This document shows positions 7,659-13,403 of a stretch of DNA of 19,828 nucleotides, in pieces. Made by a program: the position numbers and the translations under genes. The stretch covers positions 1 to 19,828 of the forward strand of contig JAWAEW010000015.1 of the NCBI GenBank assembly GCA_038891035.1. The letters run 5' to 3'. The DNA is from UBA10161 sp038891035 (lineage in GTDB: Archaea > Micrarchaeota > Micrarchaeia > Anstonellales > Anstonellaceae). The notes beneath the pieces are model-generated. The model did not search any database, was not told the DNA's origin, and was given only the letters and a program-made list of their open reading frames with translations. Every line of letters begins with the position of its first letter. The stretch's first letter is position 1.

Positions 7659-7916
7659 TTAAGAGATTGACACCTCTGCCCCTATTGCCTGTCCTGGAAG
7701 ACCCTTGTCGAATCTTGCAAGAACTGCACCTGAATTCCCGTGCGCTTTGGAGATTTTGCCGATTATTTCTTTTCCTGTTGAAGTTTTGAAAACCACCTTT
7801 TTACCTATAAGCCCTTCTGCAGCAGTACGGTCGGATACCCCTTCTACTTGCAGTACGTATTGATTGGTATACTCTGTATGCACTCCTCGCCTATAACTTA
7901 GTATTCTGGCTTTCAT
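7659..7916 (-). CDS. rpl35ae: Large-subunit ribosomal protein eL33 (L35Ae)
   Basis: An 85-aa protein matching the archaeal/eukaryotic L35Ae family, a component of the large ribosomal subunit with no bacterial counterpart. Diagnostic stretches are ILSYRRG near the N-terminus, EGLIGKKVVFKTSTGKEIIGKI in the centre, and HGNSGAVLARFDKGLPGQAIG near the C-terminus, the last being the family signature. The length is normal for archaea. It is the first gene of a probable eL33-archease transcript, with a TATA-like element at 7944-7955. It is one of the clearest markers that the DNA is archaeal. Confidence 0.95.
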   Translation of the reverse strand: MKARILSYRRGVHTEYTNQYVLQVEGVSDRTAAEGLIGKKVVFKTSTGKEIIGKISKAHGNSGAVLARFDKGLPGQAIGAEVSIS

Positions 7917-7943
7917 TTAGATCCCGTGTGTATAAAGCTGCAA

Positions 7944-7955
7944 GCATATTAAAAG
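7944..7955 (-). promoter_or_regulatory. TATA-like box for eL33-archease
   Basis: Read on the minus strand this is cttttaatatgc, centred about 34 nt upstream of the eL33 ATG, which predicts a leader of a few bases. A second TATA-like stretch (ctttataca, 7931-7939 on the minus strand) is only about 19 nt from the ATG, too close for a standard start. Confidence 0.45.
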
Positions 7956-7963
7956 TCTTCTGG

Positions 7964-9277
7964 TTAGGATACACGTGAAATATGGTGAAGGACTAAAGAC
8001 AATGCTTCTTTTTCGTCTTTGGCATAAGTTATAAGATTCATTTGTGAATCTGAAATTAGCCCCATTTCAACAGGATTGGCCAAGAGCCAATTCTTCATAT
8101 CATTCCAAAAACCATTGCCTATTGCAATGAGTGGGACACGTTCCATATCCCTTATAGAAATGCGAGTAGTGTATTCAAAAAATTCGTCTAAAGTGCCATA
8201 GCCTCCAGGATAGAAGACCAGGGCGTCCGCACTTCCTAATATTACTTTGCGGCTTGCAATTAGATTGAGGATTATTAATGATGATTCTGAGGGATTGGGG
8301 TTTTCTTTGCTGTAAAAGTAAGTTGGTATAAGACCAAATGAAAGATTTGCTTTGTTTGCTGCACCTTCTGCAACGGCTTTCATTATTCCGTTTCCACCCC
8401 CACTACATATGGCAATGTGGTTGCTTGTTGCGCTTTCTGCCAAGGATTTTGCAGACTTGTAATAAATCGATGAGCTAGTAATTCTTGATGAACCAAAGAC
8501 GCTCAGAAAAGGATGCATGAGACTTCTGAGGCTTTCCTTGCATTTTTTCATATCAGAAGAAAATCTATTGATGAGTTCATCTAATTTGTGCTTTGTGCTG
8601 CTGCTTAATGACTTGATAAAGTCCAGCGCTTCTTTTGGAGTTCGAGCAAAATGAAGAAAGTCTACTTCCTTTTTACTTATGAAGTTTTGTGAGACTAGGT
8701 TATGCATCCATTTCAAAAAGCTCCTCCAGTACTTTTCTGTACCCATCAAAATGATTGGCACCCCTCTCATTTTGTTCATCTGCCGCAGAACCAAACTTTC
8801 AAAAAGCTCGTCCATAGTGCCAAACCCACCAGGGAAGAATATCAAGGCCAAACTGTTTGCATATATGAGAATTTTTCTTGCGTGCATGGAATGCACTGTG
8901 TAATGGAGTTTATTTTGGATATTACAAGGCTCTGCAGAAAGTAGATTTGCTGGCTGTATACCTATGGAAATAGAGTTTGCATCTATTGCTCCGATATTTG
9001 CTGCTTTCATTATGCCTGGGCCGCTGCCAGTAATCACTCCGTAGCCGTTCTTGCCCAATTCGTAAAATGTTTCCTGTGCAAGTACATAGTCAGGTGAATC
9101 ATGATTAATCCTTGAAGAACCCAAGCAGGCAACCAAGCCTTTTGAGTTTTTTGCAGCCTTTTGAATTTTTGGCCCTACGCTTGCCAGATCTTGCTTAAAT
9201 TTCCTACTCAAAAAATAAGAAAAGTCAGCAAGCTCTGAGGACTTGCCGGTTTCCTTACTTTTCTTTTGAAGCAACAT
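7964..9277 (-). CDS. Tandem two-domain LOG-family Rossmann protein
   Basis: LOG proteins are Rossmann-fold phosphoribohydrolases that cut nucleoside 5'-monophosphates to free base and ribose 5-phosphate; the plant name refers to cytokinin activation. This 437-aa protein carries two LOG domains in one chain. Domain 1 (about 47-225) has GSSR, SGPGIMKAAN, Arg134-Lys135 and PGGFGTMDE (149-157). Domain 2 (about 258-437) has GSSR, GGNGIMKAVAEGA, Arg343-Lys344 and PGGYGTLDE (357-365). Both keep the RK pair and the PGGxGTxxE catalytic motif. Single LOG proteins of about 180-220 aa usually act as dimers, so the fusion would be a built-in pseudo-dimer. The ATG at 9277 has a strong ggagggt ribosome-binding site (9281-9287). 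Substrate is unknown; a cytokinin role in this archaeon is not implied. Confidence 0.88.
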   Translation of the reverse strand: MLLQKKSKETGKSSELADFSYFLSRKFKQDLASVGPKIQKAAKNSKGLVACLGSSRINHDSPDYVLAQETFYELGKNGYGVITGSGPGIMKAANIGAIDANSISIGIQPANLLSAEPCNIQNKLHYTVHSMHARKILIYANSLALIFFPGGFGTMDELFESLVLRQMNKMRGVPIILMGTEKYWRSFLKWMHNLVSQNFISKKEVDFLHFARTPKEALDFIKSLSSSTKHKLDELINRFSSDMKKCKESLRSLMHPFLSVFGSSRITSSSIYYKSAKSLAESATSNHIAICSGGGNGIMKAVAEGAANKANLSFGLIPTYFYSKENPNPSESSLIILNLIASRKVILGSADALVFYPGGYGTLDEFFEYTTRISIRDMERVPLIAIGNGFWNDMKNWLLANPVEMGLISDSQMNLITYAKDEKEALSLVLHHISRVS

Positions 9278-9316
9278 ATGACCCTCCTCTTTTTCTTCCT
9301 CAAATTGTTGAAAGGT

Positions 9317-9325
9317 GTTTTAAAG
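9317..9325 (-). promoter_or_regulatory. TATA-like box for the LOG gene
   Basis: On the minus strand this reads ctttaaaac, centred about 44 nt upstream of the LOG ATG. Initiation about 26 nt downstream would leave a leader of roughly 18 nt containing the ggagggt ribosome-binding site. It lies in the 101-nt divergent spacer shared with tRNA-Trp. Confidence 0.45.
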
Positions 9326-9378
9326 CTATGGCAATTCGATCAGCCTTAAAAACGCTATTTACATAAAGCAAACCAAAA

Positions 9379-9485
9379 GGGGTCGTGGCGTAACCTGGTA
9401 GCGCGGCAGGCTCCAGATCACACCTGCACTTTGTGCAGGCAGTAGAATACACCTGCATGTTAGGGTTCAAATCCCTACGATCCCA
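9379..9485 (+). tRNA. tRNA-Trp (CCA) with a 34-nt intron
   Basis: A complete tRNA can be folded by hand. The acceptor stem is ggggtcg (9379-9385) with cgatccc (9478-9484; one G-U pair) plus discriminator A at 9485. The D arm is gcgt...gcgc. The anticodon stem is gcagg (9406-9410) with cctgc (9452-9456), and the T arm is taggg-ttcaaat-cccta. The anticodon loop ctccaga gives CCA, so tRNA-Trp. Loop and 3' stem are split by an intron at 9417-9450. The CCA tail is not encoded. A TATA-like ccttaaaaac lies about 33 nt upstream. The next gene begins 11 nt after the discriminator base. Confidence 0.93.
9417..9450 (+). other. tRNA-Trp intron (anticodon loop, canonical 37/38 site)
   Basis: The 34 nt interrupting the anticodon loop contain a perfect 7-bp hairpin, cctgcac-ttt-gtgcagg (9423-9439). 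The boundary is ambiguous by one base (9417-9450 or 9418-9451), because A occurs at both sides. Position 37/38 is the standard archaeal site, cut by the splicing endonuclease and sealed by RtcB. The intron is too short to hold the box C/D guide RNA known from some euryarchaeal tRNA-Trp introns. Confidence 0.88.
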
Positions 9486-9495
9486 CTTGGATTGC

Positions 9496-10023
9496 ATGCA
9501 AGCAGATGTTTCTCCGCAGATTACTAATGAATGTCGCTTTTGCACTGCTCGATGCTGCAGGGGCTTGGCAGTAGTGCTGACTATACCAGAAGCAAAAAGG
9601 ATGGTAAAAAACATTGGACTTAAAGCAGAAGAATTTCTCGAGTTTAGCTGTAATATCAATTCAAAGGAAACGCCACATTATCCTTTGCTTGTAAGGCAAG
9701 GCGGCAAAATCTATGAGTACTTTTTGATATTAAGAAGACGCAATAAAAAAGAATGCATATTTCTGCAGAAGGATATGAGATGCCAAATCTACCAGCACCG
9801 CCCTGCAGTATGCAGACTTTATCCGTTTGAATTGGATGGAAAAAGCATAAAGAAAGGAGCACTTTGCCCGGTGAAATTCCAGCTTAATAAAGAAATCATA
9901 GATGCTGCAGTACAACTAAAAGAAGATTTGCTTGAGCACGGAAAGCTTGCTCGAAAATGGACATTTGAGTTTGGAAATTCTGTCCCAGACATTAATCGCT
10001 TTTCGGAATATTTTCAGCTTTAA
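9496..10023 (+). CDS. YkgJ-family cysteine-cluster protein (putative Zn/Fe-chelating)
   Basis: A 175-aa protein with the YkgJ/UPF0153 layout: an N-terminal CRFCTARCC (C-x2-C-x3-C-C) at about residues 13-21, then a second cluster around CIFLQKDMRCQIYQHRPAVCRLYPFEL. The latter holds the hallmark C-x-IY-x2-RP-x2-CR-x-YPF. The family is predicted to bind zinc or iron; its function is generally unknown, with some members called flagellin N-methylases on weak grounds. I chose the ATG at 9496. The frame runs open back to 9433, but that part lies inside tRNA-Trp. No TATA box separates gene and tRNA, so they may share a transcript. The last 32 nt overlap the end of the convergent gene on the other strand. 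Confidence 0.85.
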   Translation: MQADVSPQITNECRFCTARCCRGLAVVLTIPEAKRMVKNIGLKAEEFLEFSCNINSKETPHYPLLVRQGGKIYEYFLILRRRNKKECIFLQKDMRCQIYQHRPAVCRLYPFELDGKSIKKGALCPVKFQLNKEIIDAAVQLKEDLLEHGKLARKWTFEFGNSVPDINRFSEYFQL

Positions 10024-10720
10024 ATGCTGGATGGATTTCGCACTGCGCCTCTTTTTTGCGCTCACTTTCAAATCCTCCTTTGATGGTCATGATGGACGGA
10101 ATAAAAAGAAGTCTGACACTGCTAATTAGCCCAAGTTCAGCTACAGCTAAAAGCGATCTTTCTGCAAGCTTTCGGATAAGCATGACAAAGCCTCGAAAAT
10201 CAAGCCTTTTGACTAGGCCGTCGAGTCTGTCTTTAATAAGATCTGACAGCGTGTCAAGCAGCATCATCGAGACAGAAATATTTTCCCAGAACCTTGCCTT
10301 ATTTTTCCCCCCAGTAGCATCTATAAAAAGCGCGGAAAGAACCTCACCTATTTTTTCGCGCACTAATACCAACGAAGAAAGGTTGGGCGCATTTATCTCT
10401 GCCTCAAGCAGTGGCTGAAGCTTGGCAAACGCCTCTGCTGGCACTTCTTTAGGTTTTACTACTTTGCCTGACAGTTCATTTTGCCTGTCCGCTCTTGAGA
10501 TGGAGAGCCAAAACTTCATTTGTTCATCCATCAAGCGCAGCGGGTGGCCTCCCACCGCAATTCCAATTTCTTCTGCACAAAGCAAACAGTAAAGGTATTT
10601 GTAATCTTTATAAGAAAGAGTAGGAATATTGTGCCTTTTTGTAAACTCCAAGATGGCTTTATCCTTTGGATCTTTAGAAGAAGCAATCTGTTGCAACTTA
10701 TTTATTCTAAAGATTGCCAT
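9992..10720 (-). CDS. Unknown 242-aa protein
   Basis: I do not recognise this protein. It is 242 aa, mostly predicted helical, with no clear signal peptide. Its fairly hydrophobic C-terminal half (about residues 135-220) includes an ISVSMMLLDTLSDLI stretch and the segment ERSLLAVAELGLISSVRLLFIPSIM, which could be a buried helix or a weak membrane segment. A CLLC pair occurs near residue 46-49, too isolated to call a zinc site. The ATG at 10720 follows a TTG that also opens the frame. A TATA box 28 nt upstream supports the ATG and a leaderless mRNA. Its 3' end overlaps the YkgJ-type gene by 32 nt. It is on the same strand as nmd3 and 41 nt downstream of it, but appears to have its own promoter. 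Confidence 0.7.
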   Translation of the reverse strand: MAIFRINKLQQIASSKDPKDKAILEFTKRHNIPTLSYKDYKYLYCLLCAEEIGIAVGGHPLRLMDEQMKFWLSISRADRQNELSGKVVKPKEVPAEAFAKLQPLLEAEINAPNLSSLVLVREKIGEVLSALFIDATGGKNKARFWENISVSMMLLDTLSDLIKDRLDGLVKRLDFRGFVMLIRKLAERSLLAVAELGLISSVRLLFIPSIMTIKGGFESERKKEAQCEIHPAFKAENIPKSD

Positions 10721-10744
10721 CAACCTAATTGGGGTAAGAAGTGG

Positions 10745-10751
10745 TTATAAA
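10745..10751 (-). promoter_or_regulatory. TATA box for the unknown 242-aa gene
   Basis: The minus strand reads tttataa, centred 28 nt upstream of the ATG at 10720. This spacing predicts transcription starting at the start codon. It sits in the 41-nt spacer after the nmd3 stop. Confidence 0.6.
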
Positions 10752-10761
10752 TGTTATAGTT

Positions 10762-11367
10762 TCAGAGGCGCACCAACAATGTAGTTCGGTAAAGCCTTCT
10801 TCCTTGCCTTTGGCCTGCAAGTTTCTCGGTGCGCAGAAAGCCCAAGCCAAGCAAATTCAGACAAGAAATTGCCTCTTTCCTGCTTCCGACGTGAATATCA
10901 ATTCCTTCCTTGAGATGCTCTATTTTGGATATAAAAGTTGACTTTTGCAGGCAGGAGTAAATTTGGTTTGCTTTTTTATCTATGAGCCTAAAGTCCCCGC
11001 GAAGCTGAATGATTGCTTCAAAATATTGTGAAGCTGCCTTGCCGCATTCCAAGCATACGGACTTTTGGAGGGATACTTTTAGTGGGTGGAAAAGCTCGCC
11101 TGCCTCAGTCTGGATGATTATTTTTTTGAGGTCTTCGGAAACCGATACGCGTTCATCTTTGAGTTTGAGAAGTCGAAGGACCTCTTGCTGGAGGGTACAT
11201 TCTTTCTTTTTTCTGGCACGGTCAAGTATGGAGTTGCATCTTTGGCAAATTGTAATCGAAACTTTATATGATTGTCTCATTTTCTTGCTTGCACAGCTAA
11301 AGCAAAACTCTCCAAGAAAACTTACAGCAGAGTCTGGCTGCCCGCAGATAGGGCAAAAGCGCGGCAT
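10762..11367 (-). CDS. nmd3: NMD3 family protein (60S export adaptor homologue)
   Basis: In eukaryotes NMD3 binds the 60S subunit and acts as its nuclear export adaptor. Archaea keep shorter homologues presumed to act in large-subunit maturation. This 202-aa protein has the paired zinc modules: FCPICG (Cys5, Cys8), FCFSC (Cys22, Cys25), ICQRC (Cys41, Cys44), then VCLECG before a YFEAIIQLR segment typical of the family. The C-terminal part GIDIHVGSRKEA...GQRQGRRLYRTTLLVRL matches the conserved tail. I start at the ATG at 11367; the frame is open to 11451, but the extra residues lie upstream of the promoter. A shared TATA box lies about 26 nt upstream, so the mRNA is probably leaderless. Confidence 0.9.
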   Translation of the reverse strand: MPRFCPICGQPDSAVSFLGEFCFSCASKKMRQSYKVSITICQRCNSILDRARKKKECTLQQEVLRLLKLKDERVSVSEDLKKIIIQTEAGELFHPLKVSLQKSVCLECGKAASQYFEAIIQLRGDFRLIDKKANQIYSCLQKSTFISKIEHLKEGIDIHVGSRKEAISCLNLLGLGFLRTEKLAGQRQGRRLYRTTLLVRL

Positions 11368-11389
11368 GATAGGCTGGACGATGCTATTG

Positions 11390-11395
11390 TATATA
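11390..11395. promoter_or_regulatory. Palindromic TATA box shared by two divergent genes
   Basis: The self-complementary tatata lies between nmd3 (ATG at 11367, minus) and a small gene (ATG at 11421, plus). Its centre is about 26 nt from one start codon and about 28 nt from the other, the normal TATA-to-start distance in archaea in both directions. Read on plus it continues as aaacc, and on minus as caat. I see no second TATA box in this 53-nt spacer. Confidence 0.65.
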
Positions 11396-11420
11396 AACCA
11401 TTTTGCCCAAAAGTCCAAGT

Positions 11421-11624
11421 ATGGAAGAGGAAGACAAACACATGGCTGCAAATGCCGAGATGCGCTATATCACCCTTGAGCTGATGAAAATTGCTCAGAG
11501 GTCAGGCAAAAGCTTTGACGAAGTTGCATCTGAGTTCATAAGAAACGCAGAAAAGCTCCGCAGACTAATTTATAGCCAGGATACCCCTACTGTTTCGCTT
11601 AAAGCTGCAAAGACAAAAAAATGA
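11421..11624 (+). CDS. Small helical protein of unknown function
   Basis: A 67-aa protein I do not recognise. It has an acidic start (MEEEDKHM), a probable amphipathic helical core (MRYITLELMKIAQRSGKSFDEVASEFIRNAEKLRRLIYS), and a basic, lysine-rich tail ending AAKTKK. The start at 11421 is supported by the TATA box 28 nt upstream. An in-frame ATG at 11442 is an alternative. It ends 12 nt before the DUF2070 gene and is probably co-transcribed with it. The core pattern could suit a small DNA- or protein-binding helix bundle, but nothing identifies a function. Confidence 0.65.
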   Translation: MEEEDKHMAANAEMRYITLELMKIAQRSGKSFDEVASEFIRNAEKLRRLIYSQDTPTVSLKAAKTKK

Positions 11625-11636
11625 TTTGGGGTTGGC

Positions 11637-13403
11637 ATGCAGGAAGTAAAGAAGGAAGCTCTTGCTGTGACTAAATATTTCCTTTCGCTTCCTCATCCGG
11701 CAAAGACTCTTCTTGCAATTCTCGCAACATCTCTTCTTTTTGGAATACTTTTATCTACTTTCCATGATAATGACGCAATAAGAATTCTTGCTGGCGGGCT
11801 GAATGGAGTCGTCTTTTTGGGTTTTCCATCTGTGTTTTCTTCACTGATGCTTTATTTACTCAGAAGAAAGGCAACATTTAGAAGAGCTATCTTTTTGGGA
11901 TTTATAAGCTGCGCTCTCTATGGGGTTTTCTATCTTCTGTCAGTAGCACTTTCAGGCCTATTGCCACCTGCTGAAAATTTGATTTATGTAGGCTTTGGAT
12001 TGGTATTTGTCTTGTGGTACTTTCTTTTGAAGCTGGCATTTGGGTTTCACAAAAGCGCATTTCTGCTTGCCACTATGCAGCTTGTAATTTTTGCTGCATT
12101 TTATAGCATCGGAGGTGCGCTTGAGGAAGAAGAGGATGTAGTTGGGCTGGTTGCAAAACTTTACCTTGCCGTATTTGTTTTTCTTGCTGCAATTTATCTC
12201 ATGTTTTACTTTTTGTCTTTGCCTATGAAAAAGAACCTCAAAATATCTTCCATGGATGCCATAAGTATGTTCCTTTCACAATGGCTTTATGGCGAAAAAG
12301 AGCTTGAAGAAGTATTTGAAGAAATAGGAGAGGAAGCAGAAACTTTTGTATGGGTAGGGGAATTTAGAGGAAAACAAAACAGAACCTTTTTTGTAGTGCC
12401 TTACATCCATTTTGGCCCGTTCGGAAATTTGGGCGGAAGTGAACTTACGTGTATGATAGCTAACTCACTTCCTGGCAATTCGAATGTATTTGTGTTTCAT
12501 GGTACGGTGACACATGATTTCAACCCAGTTTCGTCAAAAGAAGCCCAAAAAGTCATTTTTGCTTGCAAGAAGGCAATTGAAAAAATAAAACTTGAACCTG
12601 CAAAATTCGCGTATTCTGAATGCAGAGTAGGAAGCACAAAAGCATCTGCATATTTGATAAACGATTCTGCATTCATAACTTATTCTCGAGCCCCATATAC
12701 CACTGAGGACATCAATTTTGGGATTGGCCTTGCTGCAGTTCAAATAGCAAAAAGCAAATACAAAAGCGTGGCAGTTGTGGATGAACACAATGCTGAAACC
12801 GGCGACATTAGCTCAGTTGAAGTAGGAAACCCCATTGGATTTGAAATTTTGGATGCTACATCAGCAATTTTCCAAAGGCCACACAAAAAATCCAGTTTCT
12901 TTTTTGGATCTGCAACCGCTATAGCAAGATTTGAAAATATAGGAAAGAATGGGATAAAACTTGCCTTGTTCAAAACTTCGGAGAAGCTTTATGCAGTACT
13001 TTTGATTGATGCAAATGGTATTGTGCCAGAGTTTCGCAGTCAGCTTGTAGATCTGCTTTGCGCCCTTGGAAAGGAGAAAGGCTTGCAATGCGTCGGTGAA
13101 GTAATGACAACTGATACTCATCAAATAAATACTGTACAGGGTGTGCTCAATCCTGTAGGTACGAAACATAAGGGAGATTTGATGATGTTGGTAAGGAGTC
13201 TTTTTATGGAGGCTTTTTCGCTCCTGGAAGAGGTGAAATTTGGCTCTGCTGAACAAAGATTCAAAATAGAGGTCTTTGGAAGCGGTCAGTCTACTGAGAT
13301 AGCATCCACCATAAATGGGGTAATTGCAATTTTGAGGCTTATTCTGCCGGCAATATTGCTTGGAAGTGTTGCTTTTCTTGTGTGGGCACTAAGCAAACTT
13401 TAG
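11637..13403 (+). CDS. DUF2070 family archaeal membrane protein
   Basis: A 588-aa protein. About six membrane segments lie in the first 205 residues (near 23-42, 48-76, 83-108, 115-135, 140-161, 170-196). A soluble domain of about 350 residues follows, with one more membrane segment near 560-586. The soluble domain holds three conspicuous motifs: HGTVTHDFNP (His288, His293, Asp294), VDEHNAETGD (Asp382, His384) and TTDTHQINTVQG (Asp493, His495). I recognise the arrangement as DUF2070, an archaeal family with no established function. The His/Asp motifs resemble a metal-binding hydrolase site (inference). It follows the 67-aa gene by 12 nt. Its stop overlaps that of the convergent Lon-like gene by 4 nt. 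Confidence 0.85.
   Translation: MQEVKKEALAVTKYFLSLPHPAKTLLAILATSLLFGILLSTFHDNDAIRILAGGLNGVVFLGFPSVFSSLMLYLLRRKATFRRAIFLGFISCALYGVFYLLSVALSGLLPPAENLIYVGFGLVFVLWYFLLKLAFGFHKSAFLLATMQLVIFAAFYSIGGALEEEEDVVGLVAKLYLAVFVFLAAIYLMFYFLSLPMKKNLKISSMDAISMFLSQWLYGEKELEEVFEEIGEEAETFVWVGEFRGKQNRTFFVVPYIHFGPFGNLGGSELTCMIANSLPGNSNVFVFHGTVTHDFNPVSSKEAQKVIFACKKAIEKIKLEPAKFAYSECRVGSTKASAYLINDSAFITYSRAPYTTEDINFGIGLAAVQIAKSKYKSVAVVDEHNAETGDISSVEVGNPIGFEILDATSAIFQRPHKKSSFFFGSATAIARFENIGKNGIKLALFKTSEKLYAVLLIDANGIVPEFRSQLVDLLCALGKEKGLQCVGEVMTTDTHQINTVQGVLNPVGTKHKGDLMMLVRSLFMEAFSLLEEVKFGSAEQRFKIEVFGSGQSTEIASTINGVIAILRLILPAILLGSVAFLVWALSKL

Noticed and set aside
9417..9450. Box C/D guide RNA within the tRNA-Trp intron
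   Set aside because: The intron is only 34 nt and mostly a perfect hairpin. No C or D boxes are visible.
9433..9495. N-terminal extension of the YkgJ-type protein
   Set aside because: It lies inside the tRNA-Trp gene, and the conserved part begins after the ATG at 9496.
11368..11451. N-terminal extension of NMD3
   Set aside because: It covers the TATA box and the divergent gene's start. The family N-terminus (FCPICG) begins just after the ATG at 11367.
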